Below are positions 49,402 to 57,313 of a stretch of DNA of 64,000 nt, piece after piece. The notes beneath the pieces are model-generated. The model saw nothing but the letters and a program-made list of their open reading frames with translations, was not told where the DNA came from and did not search any database. Numbering within the stretch: the first letter of the stretch is position 1; the number at the start of each line of letters is the position of its first letter. The translations under genes and the position numbers were made by a program. Source of the stretch: JABDKH01 sp963768565 (lineage in GTDB: Bacteria; Bacteroidota; Rhodothermia; Rhodothermales; JABDKH01); the NCBI GenBank assembly GCA_963768565.1, contig CAVYIO010000029.1, positions 31,177-95,176 of the forward strand, given 5' to 3'.

Positions 49402-51804
49402 TCACTGCAGGTGAACGACGGTCACGCCGGCACCCCCCTGCTCCCATTCCGCCTCTTCGTGGGCCGCGACATCCGGCCGAGACTCCAGATAATCCGCGAT
49501 CGCCTTGCGCAAGGCTCCGGTCCCCGTTCCATGGAGAATCTCCAGTCGCTTTAGACTCGATGGCAGCGCGACATCGATGAAATGCCCCACCGATGCGAGT
49601 GCCTCGTCCACTCGCTGTCCCCGTACATCGATGCGTTGTCTCACCGCCTGCGCCGGCACCTGGGCATCTGCCGCCGCCTGCCGGACCTCAACTTTCTGCG
49701 GCTGCTTTCCACCGACTCGCGTCAGGCGGTCGCGCTTCACTCTCAATCTGACCGCCTTGTTCACGATGACCGCGTGGCCATCATCCAGCTCGGCAACCTC
49801 GGCCTTGACAGAGCCATCATCGAGGACCACCTGGTCACCGATCTGGAGATCCCCCGGTGAATCGTCCTGCGGAGCGGGATCCGCTTCAGCCTGAGACACA
49901 GTGATCTGGTCGGCCACCTTTGATCCGAAGGCCTCGAGACGTTCGCGCGCGGCCCGGGTCGCCTTCTTTCCGGCCTGAGACTCCTTGATCTCGCGGATGG
50001 TGCGTTCGATTTCCGCATTGGCCTGACGGAGCAGCCGGTCCGCCGACTGGAGTGCCTCTTCGCGCAAATTGGAGCGATCACCACGCAGTTTCTTGAGATC
50101 CGATTCGTACTTGTCGCGGAGCGTCTGCAGATCCCTGCGCTCGTGGTCGAGCGTTTCACGCAGTTCCGCCAGTTCAGCCACGCGAAACTCATAGTCCGAG
50201 ATGAGATCTTCGAGGGCCACTTTGCGGTCACCCACAAGGTCTCGCGCGCGGGCAAGCAGGTCGTCCGGGAATCCCATCCTGCGTCCGATCTCAAACGCGT
50301 AGGATGAACCGGGGACGTCGATTCTGAATCGGTACGTAGGCGACAGCGTGTCCCGGTCAAACTCCATCGCTCCGTTTCTGACGCCGGGATGCTCGTGAGC
50401 AAACGCCTTGAGGCGGCCGTGGTGCGTTGTGGCGACGGTCCATGCATTGGCGGCCGCCAGGCGCTCCAGCACGGACTGGGCAAGAGCGGCGCCCTCGTCC
50501 GGGTCGGTACCCGTACCCGCTTCGTCGATCAGGACCAGCGTTCGGTCGTCGGCCTCATCCATCATTCGACGCAGATTGCGCAGATGGGAGCTGAAGGTCG
50601 AGAGATCGTGCTCGATCGACTGCTCGTCGCCGATATCTACCAGGATCTTGGAAAAGACAGGAAGATCGGTGGCTTCGTCGGCCGGTATGGGGATCCCGTG
50701 GCTGATCATCAGCCCGAAGAGTCCGACTGTCGCCAGTGCAACCGTCTTCCCTCCGGCATTGGGGCCCGTGATCAAGACCGTGCGGCTGTCCGCCGAAAGA
50801 TGCATCGTGAGCGGAACGACCGATCGCGCACTTTCCGGATCCGCGTCGGCCAGGAATCGGAGCACGAGAGCGGGGTTGCGCGCCTCCACGATCGACAGAC
50901 GCACACCCTCGTTGAGCCGCGGCACGACGCCGTCGAGTTTGTTAGCGGTTCGTGCCTTTGCGCGCACCACGTCGAACGCGGCCAGGACGTCCACCGCGTC
51001 CGCGAACTCACCGAGGCGACTGCGAATGGCGTCAGCGATCGATATCAGGATGAGCCGGATCTCCCGACGTTCGTCAGCCTGCAACTCGCGAAGTTCGTTG
51101 TTCAGCTCGAGACAACTCGCCGGCTCGATATACACGGTCTGGCCCGTCCCGCTGGCATCCTGCACGAAGCCGCGCACCTTTCGTTTGGCCTCGGCGCGGA
51201 TGGGGATCACCATCCGGCCGTTCCGAATGGTAGGCTGCTCTTCCGTGGCGAACCCGGATGCGATTGCGGAGCGAAGCTCCTCGTTCAGAGACTTGCGCAG
51301 GTCGCGCTCGCGGGAGACCACCGACCTCCGAATCCGCTGCAGGTCGGACGAAGCAGAATCCTTTATCCCGCCATCGCGATCTATCGACACCGAGATCAGG
51401 CCTTCGACCTCACTGAAGTCGGCCAGCGGAGCCAGCATGGACGACGACGCAGGGTACTTCTGTTGCCGATTCGCGAAATACGATCGAACCCTTTGCGACG
51501 AGGCCACGAATGCCGACAGGTCGAGCAGTTGTTCTCCATCCGCCAGGCTGCCGGCAGGTCTCAGCTGCTTGATCAGCGCGCCGATGTCCGGGAGTTCGGA
51601 CCAGGTGAGGGGGTCGTCAAATCGCAGCACCTGCTGGATCTCCTCGACGCGCCCCAGCATGGACCGAACACCATCTTCCGTGTCGTCCGGCGATTCATCT
51701 TCGAGACACCGCCGTCCCGCATCCGACACGAGGTGCGAGGCGACGTCATCCATGACGATCTGGAATCCCAGCTTGTCCGGAGCGGATTCAGGATAAACGA
51801 GCAT
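49402..51804 (-). CDS. mutS2: MutS2 family protein (endonuclease/ribosome rescue ATPase)
   Basis: Intact, 800 residues. The lever/clamp region leads to the ATPase with Walker A TGPNAGGKTVALATVG, LVDIGDEQSIEHDLSTFSSH and VLIDEAGTGTDPDEGAALAQ. A long coiled coil follows (about 520-620), then KOW-like segment and a C-terminal Smr domain with RIDVRGQRVDEALASVGHFI and EILHGTGTGALRKAIADYLE (DxRG and HGxGxG motifs). MutS2 suppresses recombination or splits collided ribosomes. It converges with the barrel gene (12-base gap) and follows a nucleotidyltransferase by 36 bases. Confidence 0.97.
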   Translation of the reverse strand: MLVYPESAPDKLGFQIVMDDVASHLVSDAGRRCLEDESPDDTEDGVRSMLGRVEEIQQVLRFDDPLTWSELPDIGALIKQLRPAGSLADGEQLLDLSAFVASSQRVRSYFANRQQKYPASSSMLAPLADFSEVEGLISVSIDRDGGIKDSASSDLQRIRRSVVSRERDLRKSLNEELRSAIASGFATEEQPTIRNGRMVIPIRAEAKRKVRGFVQDASGTGQTVYIEPASCLELNNELRELQADERREIRLILISIADAIRSRLGEFADAVDVLAAFDVVRAKARTANKLDGVVPRLNEGVRLSIVEARNPALVLRFLADADPESARSVVPLTMHLSADSRTVLITGPNAGGKTVALATVGLFGLMISHGIPIPADEATDLPVFSKILVDIGDEQSIEHDLSTFSSHLRNLRRMMDEADDRTLVLIDEAGTGTDPDEGAALAQSVLERLAAANAWTVATTHHGRLKAFAHEHPGVRNGAMEFDRDTLSPTYRFRIDVPGSSYAFEIGRRMGFPDDLLARARDLVGDRKVALEDLISDYEFRVAELAELRETLDHERRDLQTLRDKYESDLKKLRGDRSNLREEALQSADRLLRQANAEIERTIREIKESQAGKKATRAARERLEAFGSKVADQITVSQAEADPAPQDDSPGDLQIGDQVVLDDGSVKAEVAELDDGHAVIVNKAVRLRVKRDRLTRVGGKQPQKVEVRQAAADAQVPAQAVRQRIDVRGQRVDEALASVGHFIDVALPSSLKRLEILHGTGTGALRKAIADYLESRPDVAAHEEAEWEQGGAGVTVVHLQ

Positions 51805-51840
51805 GACGAGCCGGCCCCGAACCGGATACAGCGAACCCGA

Positions 51841-52842
51841 TCAGACGCCCTCCAGCGTTGAGTGGTCGCCGATGTTAGCCCTGACGGACTGATTTCGAAC
51901 CTCGGCATGCTGGCCAACGATCGAGTCCTCAAGACGAGAATGTTGCACCACGCCATTCGCAAATACGATCGTGTTGGTCAGAACGGAGTCCTCGACCACG
52001 GCGCCCGCTTCGATGGAAACATTGGGCCCGATAACGGATCGGCTGACCCGTGCGCCGGCCGCCACATAGACGGGCTCAATAACGGAGCACGACTCGACGT
52101 CGCCCTGGAGTCCGTCCTGCTCCTTCGCGAGAATCCGCCACGTCGTTTCCTTCAAGGCTGGAATGGTCCCACAATCGAGCCACTCCGTTACCGAGGCAGT
52201 TCGAAAGACCTTTTCCTCTTTGAGCATATCATCCAGCGCGTCGGTGAGCTCGAACTCGCCTCGACCGCTTTTGCGACCGTCCTTGATCATTGCGGCCAGC
52301 ACTCGATTCATGACGCCAAGATCGGCGACATAGTAGATCCCGATGAGTGCCTCATTCGAAATGAGCTCTCTGGGCTTCTCTACGAATCGGACGATTCGAT
52401 CGCCTTCGCGGACGGCAACGCCGAATCGGCTGGGGTCGTCCACAATCTTGACCCACGCAATCACATCGGCGTCCCCCAGGTCCGAGAGGGGCTCCATGTC
52501 GAAGACGGTATCTGCAAACACGATCACACCGCTTCCCGACAGGTAGTCAGTGGCGGCGTAGACTGCGTGACCGGTGCCGAGGGCCTCGTGCTGAATCGGG
52601 AAGGACGCCTTCATTCCGCGCGCTTTGCAGATCTCGCGAAGCTGCTCTCGAATCGACTCACTGAAGTCCGGCCCGAGAACAAAAACCCCTTCGCTGATCG
52701 GCTCGGGCAGCACGCGGGCGAACGTGTCCACAATGCGAGCGACCATCGACTCGCCACGAACAGACAGGAGTGGTTTGGGAGTAACGTGGGAGTGCGGCCG
52801 GACGCGTGTGCCACGCCCTGCCATGGGAATAATCAGTTTCAT
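51841..52842 (-). CDS. Sugar-phosphate nucleotidyltransferase with left-handed beta-helix end
   Basis: 333 residues. The N-terminus has the signature MKLIIPMAGRGTRVRPHSHV and TPKPLLSVRGESM; QHEALGTGHAVYAATDY and VVFADTVFDM-type sequence (here VIVFADTVFDM) define the nucleotide site, and FVEKPRE the sugar site. The C-terminus holds hexapeptide-like turns (SRSVIGPNVSIEAGAVVEDS). It resembles glucose-1-phosphate thymidylyl/uridylyltransferases; the sugar is not determined. It may feed the cell-surface polysaccharide made by the wbp-like genes, but lies next to mutS2. Confidence 0.88.
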   Translation of the reverse strand: MKLIIPMAGRGTRVRPHSHVTPKPLLSVRGESMVARIVDTFARVLPEPISEGVFVLGPDFSESIREQLREICKARGMKASFPIQHEALGTGHAVYAATDYLSGSGVIVFADTVFDMEPLSDLGDADVIAWVKIVDDPSRFGVAVREGDRIVRFVEKPRELISNEALIGIYYVADLGVMNRVLAAMIKDGRKSGRGEFELTDALDDMLKEEKVFRTASVTEWLDCGTIPALKETTWRILAKEQDGLQGDVESCSVIEPVYVAAGARVSRSVIGPNVSIEAGAVVEDSVLTNTIVFANGVVQHSRLEDSIVGQHAEVRNQSVRANIGDHSTLEGV

Positions 52843-53098
52843 GAACTAGCGGTGGGTGTACTTTCGTGATGGGTCGTGATCTCGACACATGATCAACCGA
52901 CAGAAAATAGGCATTGTGACCAAGTCGCGGCTGATTGTGTTCTTTGGATGCGTCAATTACACAGTTTTCGAAACGAACAGGTCGCTCTTGTGGTATCTGT
53001 TCGTAATATGCGGACTCCGCGGCCCGTATCGAGGGCGTTCGCCCGTCGTGGTCGTGTCCCGATGTTGATTCCCCTCCCGCCAAATTGCTATTTATCTC
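52843..53098. promoter_or_regulatory. Divergent promoter region, nucleotidyltransferase / OmpA-type lipoprotein
   Basis: 256 bases between opposite starts with no supported gene. The 20 bases before the OmpA-type ATG are A/T-rich (CTATTTATCTC) and lack a Shine-Dalgarno sequence, a feature usual in Bacteroidota. Confidence 0.4.
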
Positions 53099-53782
53099 AT
53101 GAAAACAATTCAATCCCACAAGATCTTGTCGGCGGCGATGGTCGCCCTGATCGCAGTTTCCACGCTGATGGCCGGCGGTTGTGCGTCAGCGAACAAGACG
53201 ACGAAAGGTGCCGGCATAGGCGCCGGCGCCGGAGCCGTGCTCGGTGGAATCATCGGAAGTCGCTCCGGTAACACGGCACGAGGAGCGATCGTCGGTGCTG
53301 CCGTCGGCGGCACGGCCGGAGCGGTCATTGGCAGCCAGATGGACAAGCAGGCCAAAGAGCTCGAGGAGGAGCTTGAAGGGGCTCGCGTCGAGCGCGTGGG
53401 CGAAGGCATCCAGGTCACTTTCGACTCAGCGATCCTTTTCGGCTTCGACTCGGCAACGGTAAAGCCCGACGCGAACGAATCTCTGAGTTCACTCGCGACC
53501 AGTCTTCAGAACTATCCGAACACCGAGGTTGCCATTATCGGTCACACGGATGCCACGGGTCCTGAAGATTATAATCAGAAACTGTCGGAGCGGCGGGCCG
53601 ATGCTGCCATGGCGGTATTGATCAACCGCGGAGTCGCACCCCGTCGCATCATGACGCGGGGGCTCGGAGAATCGGAGCCGGTTGCTTCCAATGAAACGCC
53701 CGAAGGCCGCCAGCTTAATCGGCGGGTCGAGGTTGCGATCTTTGCGAGCGAAGAGTACCGGGATCAGGTCGAGGGTGGCTGA
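53099..53782 (+). CDS. OmpA-family lipoprotein with glycine-zipper segment
   Basis: 227 residues. Signal peptide with lipobox LMAGGC (Cys at about 30), then a glycine-zipper segment GAGIGAGAGAVLGGIIGSRS and GAIVGAAVGGTAGAVIGSQM, then an OmpA C-terminal peptidoglycan-binding domain: FGFDSATVKPDANESLSSLA, IIGHTDATGPEDYNQKLSER, and ETPEGRQLNRRVEVAIFA with the conserved Asp and Arg. It likely anchors the outer membrane to peptidoglycan. It is followed by the LOG gene after 88 bases. Confidence 0.93.
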   Translation: MKTIQSHKILSAAMVALIAVSTLMAGGCASANKTTKGAGIGAGAGAVLGGIIGSRSGNTARGAIVGAAVGGTAGAVIGSQMDKQAKELEEELEGARVERVGEGIQVTFDSAILFGFDSATVKPDANESLSSLATSLQNYPNTEVAIIGHTDATGPEDYNQKLSERRADAAMAVLINRGVAPRRIMTRGLGESEPVASNETPEGRQLNRRVEVAIFASEEYRDQVEGG

Positions 53783-53870
53783 TCACGTCGATCGCGGTAC
53801 GTTACGTTGCTTTTGTACGCGGTCGCAGTGATGCGGCGAGCGTCGTCTTCTTGCACAAAATGAAAGGGCT

Positions 53871-54578
53871 ATGTTGGATAAACCTGCCAAGGGACTGAGT
53901 AATCAGGAGGCCGACGCGTGGCAGCAGGGTCGCGTAAAGGATCTCTGGCGGATTTTCCGCATCATGTCCGAGTTTGTTGAAGGATTCGAGACGATGTCGG
54001 AGCTGGGTCCAGCGGTTTCGGTCTTCGGATCGGCTCGCACGAAACCGGGAGCGCCGTATTACGAGCTGGCGGTCGAAGTGGCGAAGGTTCTGGTCGAGCA
54101 CGGATACGGCGTGATTACGGGTGGCGGTCCGGGCATCATGGAGGCGGCTAACAAGGGATGCCGGGAGGCTGGCGGAGATTCAGTCGGTCTGAATATCGTG
54201 ATCCCTCATGAGCAGATTGCCAATCCGTTCATCGACCCCGACAAGCTGATCAATTTCGACTTCTTCTTCGTCCGCAAGGTCATGTTTTCGAAATACGCGC
54301 AGGGTTTCATTGTCCTGCCCGGCGGATTTGGGACAATGGACGAGTTGTTTGAGGCGTTGACACTCATACAGACGGGGAAATCGACGCGCTTCCCCGTGGT
54401 TATGATGGGATCCGATTTCTGGGGCGGACTTGTCGACTGGATCAAGGAGCAGCTTCTGGGACAGGGAAACATCTCGCCGGCCGATCTGGACCTGTTTCAT
54501 GTGGTGGACGACCCAGTCGAAGCCGTCAAGATCATAGACGACTTCTACAGGGAGCATCTGCTGAGTCCGAACTACTAG
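53871..54578 (+). CDS. LOG-family (TIGR00730) cytokinin riboside 5'-monophosphate phosphoribohydrolase-like protein
   Basis: 235 residues beginning MLDKPAKGLSNQ. A Rossmann-like fold with SVFGSARTKPGAPYYELAVE, VITGGGPGIMEAANKGCREA, and the family signature PGGFGTMDELFEALTLIQTG (Gly-Gly-x-Gly-Thr-x-x-Glu). Such proteins release the base from nucleoside monophosphates. It is in a plus-strand group with ompA-like and TPR genes. Confidence 0.93.
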   Translation: MLDKPAKGLSNQEADAWQQGRVKDLWRIFRIMSEFVEGFETMSELGPAVSVFGSARTKPGAPYYELAVEVAKVLVEHGYGVITGGGPGIMEAANKGCREAGGDSVGLNIVIPHEQIANPFIDPDKLINFDFFFVRKVMFSKYAQGFIVLPGGFGTMDELFEALTLIQTGKSTRFPVVMMGSDFWGGLVDWIKEQLLGQGNISPADLDLFHVVDDPVEAVKIIDDFYREHLLSPNY

Positions 54579-54891
54579 TCACTCTGGCTCCCGGTTGCCT
54601 TCTATAGTGAACACAGGGATTTGAGGAGCCTCGACGTTAGATTCACGGAAGTTCTCCGATGAATGGGTTGAAATTGAGGTCGTGCAGTTCGTTTACTTAC
54701 GTCCTCCGGCTTCATTTTTCGACGCTGCGGGCGGATTGAAGGGCAATGATCAGCCCCCGTAAGCGTTTCTCATAGTGCGTCCGGCACAATTGTGGCTTCC
54801 AGCGCGATGTGCGCCGCCGCAATCGGTTGTTTTCAAGATGTGAACAAACTCCCGCGAGGAAATGAGAATTTCAACATTATCGCCAGGTACG
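54579..54891. other. Intergenic region before the TPR gene
   Basis: 313 bases without a supported gene. The first part is less GC-rich than the coding sequence around it and probably holds a promoter for the secreted TPR gene; no strong hairpin or consensus was found. Confidence 0.4.
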
Positions 54892-55710
54892 ATGACTACG
54901 AACAAAGCGCTTCGATCCGCACTTGCCACGTTTCTGTTTCTCGCATTGGGAAGCGGTGCGGCCCTTGCTCAGGAGCACAAGGAAGTTTACAACGAAGCAC
55001 TCGCCGCAGCAGGCGCCAAGAAGTACACCGTCGCCTACGAGAAGTATGAGAAGGCAGCGGAACTCGCGAAGGCAGCCGGCGACGACGACGTGAGGAATTC
55101 GTCCCTCAAGGTCCTTGCCCAGCTCGACAAGATTTTCGGCAGCCGTGACTTCAAGAAGGGCGACTACGAGGCCGCACTCACGTATTTCAACAAGGGGATC
55201 TCGCACAATCCGGCGTACATGCCGAATTACTACAACAAGGGGCTTGCGCTCAAGAAATTGAACCGCATGGATGACGCGATGGCGACCCTCAAGCTTGCGG
55301 CAGACGGGACGGATCGCAAGGTCGCGCGCGAAGCCGACGAATCGATTCGGTCTCACTTTCATGCCGAGGCCTCCGGGCTGCTTGCGAAAGCGAACCTGTC
55401 GGCATCCGACGCGGATCGTGCGCTTGGTCAGCTCGCGGAAATGGAGAAGTACGTAGAGCCGGATGCGGATTCGTACTTCTACATGGCGACGGCATATTCT
55501 GCAAAGGGAGACTATGACCGGGCCATCTCGATGGCAGACGAAGCCCTCAAGATCCACAAGGGCGGGCGCAGCGACAAGGCGAAGATTCACTTCCTGAAGG
55601 GTGAGGCGCTGATGTATGCGGGTAATACGACAGCGGCGAAGGCCGAGTTTGCGAACGCGCAGTATGGCTCATATGCGCAGTCGGCGAAGCACTACATCGA
55701 GAACCTGTAG
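54892..55710 (+). CDS. Secreted TPR-repeat protein
   Basis: 272 residues from ATG 54892, chosen because it places a signal peptide at the N-terminus (MTTNKALRSALATFLFLALG, cleavage after ALAQ). An ATG 30 bases upstream would lengthen it needlessly. Mature sequence is made of tetratricopeptide-like helices: YNEALAAAGAKKYTVAYEKY, GDYEAALTYFNKGISHNPAY, YYNKGLALKKLNRMDDAMAT, and AYSAKGDYDRAISMADEALK. Function is unknown; periplasmic scaffold is likely. A strong terminator follows 26 bases after the stop. Confidence 0.88.
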   Translation: MTTNKALRSALATFLFLALGSGAALAQEHKEVYNEALAAAGAKKYTVAYEKYEKAAELAKAAGDDDVRNSSLKVLAQLDKIFGSRDFKKGDYEAALTYFNKGISHNPAYMPNYYNKGLALKKLNRMDDAMATLKLAADGTDRKVAREADESIRSHFHAEASGLLAKANLSASDADRALGQLAEMEKYVEPDADSYFYMATAYSAKGDYDRAISMADEALKIHKGGRSDKAKIHFLKGEALMYAGNTTAAKAEFANAQYGSYAQSAKHYIENL

Positions 55711-55735
55711 GACTGCGTTCAGCAGAAGAATTAGG

Positions 55736-55773
55736 AAAGCCCGACCGGGGATTACCCGGTCGGGCTTTTTCTT
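55736..55773 (+). terminator. Rho-independent terminator after the TPR gene
   Basis: AAAGCCCGACCGGG (55736-55749) pairs perfectly with CCCGGTCGGGCTTT (55755-55768) around a 5-base loop and runs into TTTTTC. It begins 26 bases after the TPR stop and is the strongest terminator in the window. Confidence 0.95.
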
Positions 55774-56059
55774 TTGGGGGGGTGCCTGGTCGGGTGAGAC
55801 GATGATACGGCGTTCGGTCGTCGTTGCGGCCAAGACGGCGTCCTCCGAACACTGGTCGTTACGAGGAGGCGATGTCACACCTCACACTCGTCATTGCGAG
55901 GAGGCGTCAGCCGACGAAGCAATCTGAGACATCTACCAGGCCTCGTCGTCTCGGATTGCCGCAGCCGCTACGCGGCTTCGCAATGACCAGAGAGTAGCCA
56001 ATCAGCCGCTACACGTCGCGAAATGACCAGCCATGCAGTCGTCGTTGCGAGGAGCGTCC
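55774..56059. other. Non-coding interval with repeat elements between convergent genes
   Basis: 286 bases between the terminator at 55773 and the end of the Wzz-like gene, on the side where both flanking transcripts end. Apart from the palindromic element and its half copies nothing coding was found. Confidence 0.7.
55890..55987. repeat. REP-like interspersed palindromic element
   Basis: GTCATTGCGA (55890-55899) is the reverse complement of TCGCAATGAC (55978-55987), and inner arms (GAAGCAATC near 55915-55923; GATTGCCGC near 55954-55962) also pair. The pattern 'CGTCATTGCGAGGAGGC ... GAAGCAATC' is a well-known intergenic repeat type in many bacteria. Partial copies occur beside it (TCGTTACGAGGAGGCGATG near 55857-55875 and TCGTCGTTGCGAGGAGCG near 56039-56056). 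Confidence 0.8.
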
Positions 56060-57297
56060 TCACCCAGCCTTCTCTTCCGTCTTCGGTTCGCGTCGTTTGA
56101 ATCGCCGCGACACGGACAGCGGCACCCATCGCTTCGGGATCAGCGCATTCCGAACCTCGTCCATCTTTGCCCTCTCCTCGTCGTCCGTCATCTGTTGATC
56201 GATGGACCACTTGATGAACGCGAGCGCTACACCGATTGCGGCGCCGAGCAGCAGGAAGATGAGCAGCACCACCTTCCCTCCCACGCCACTTGGCTCGATC
56301 GGCGGCGCCGGACGCTCGAGAATCGTAATGACCGGTTCACTCCGCTGTAACTCGATCTGGGCCTGTGTGAGCTGCGTCTGGAGATCACCGTACAACTGCG
56401 TCTTGAAGGTCACCTGGCGCTGCAGCCGGTCGCGATCTGTCGTGAGTGACGCTGACTTTATGGCCGTATTGCGATCCATGAACCGCGCGAGCGCTTCCTC
56501 TGCCGCACGGAGTTCCACCTCCGCCTCGGCAAACCGCTCGTCGATGAACTCCAGGTTCTTGCGCGTCTTGACCGTAAGAATCTCCCGAACACGTTCCACC
56601 AGGTGTCGAACGAAGCTGGCCGTCAGCGCCGCCGACAGATTCGGGTCGAAGGTCTTTGCAGAGATCGTCATCAGGCCCGACTCGAGATCGACGCTGGTCG
56701 ATACCAGTTTTGACACGGCGGAGATCGCCCGCTCCTCGTCCTCCGTCAGATAGATGATGGTGTCGTCATACGCCTCAACGACGCGAGTCGGTTTGTCACT
56801 CTTGAGAAGTGCAACGAGTCGACGCGGGACAGCGAGAATCTGTTGAACGATGCTCTTGTTGTCGCGGACATATGCTACGAAGGTGAGGGACTCATCCACA
56901 TCCGGAAAGAAGAACGTGTCCCTGACGACGGCCAGCCCCACTTCACGACCTTTGGTGATGTCCGGGTAGGCCTCCGGGGTGAGACCCGTGGCACCCGCGC
57001 CAAGACTGAGTCCAAAGCCACGAAGTGCCGACAATGCACCGATGCTTACCCAGCGCACCCGCGTCGGCCTGGATCTCCCGAACGACCTTCGCCGAAGATG
57101 TGTACTCGTCTGGCGACAACACGGCAACGAGGAATCCGACCACAAAAAACGCCAGCACGGTGCCACCGATAAGCCGCTTGTAGCGCGCGACGACAAGCAG
57201 ACAGGTCGATGAGCGAAACTTCGTCTTCCTCATGCCGCTCGTCGGCACCGTTTGTGCCGACCGGGGCAATCGGTTTGCGGCTCGTATCGTCTTGCAT
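56060..57297 (-). CDS. Wzz/GNVR-type polysaccharide chain-length determinant (two frame breaks)
   Basis: ATG 57297 starts MQDDTSRKPIAPVGTNGADE, then after a shift near 57205 the first membrane helix VVARYKRLIGGTVLAFFVVG and LSPDEYTSSAKVVREI are read. A shift near 57050 leads to the long periplasmic part, with coiled-coil helices (LEFIDERFAEAEVELRAAEE), and a second helix GGKVVLLIFLLLGAAIGVAL just after the Pro-rich RPAPPIEPSG. This two-helix layout is typical of Wzz/GNVR polysaccharide co-polymerases. It has no tyrosine-kinase domain. Joined length is about 412 residues. It lies downstream of the SLBB gene and forms an export pair with it. Confidence 0.85.
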
Positions 57298-57313
57298 GAT
57301 GGCCTCTGGAGGG

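Noticed and set aside
49400..49416. GTTCAC/GTGAAC hairpin between the barrel gene and mutS2
   Set aside because: Six pairs that partly lie inside the mutS2 end, without a T run; too weak to call a terminator.
50389..51861. Long plus-strand frames of 462-490 codons opposite mutS2
   Set aside because: They are shadows of a clear mutS2 gene in GC-rich sequence; translations are Arg/Ser/Ala-rich with no family resemblance.
51862..52869. A 335-codon plus-strand frame opposite the nucleotidyltransferase
   Set aside because: The minus-strand gene has diagnostic motifs along its length; the antisense frame has none.
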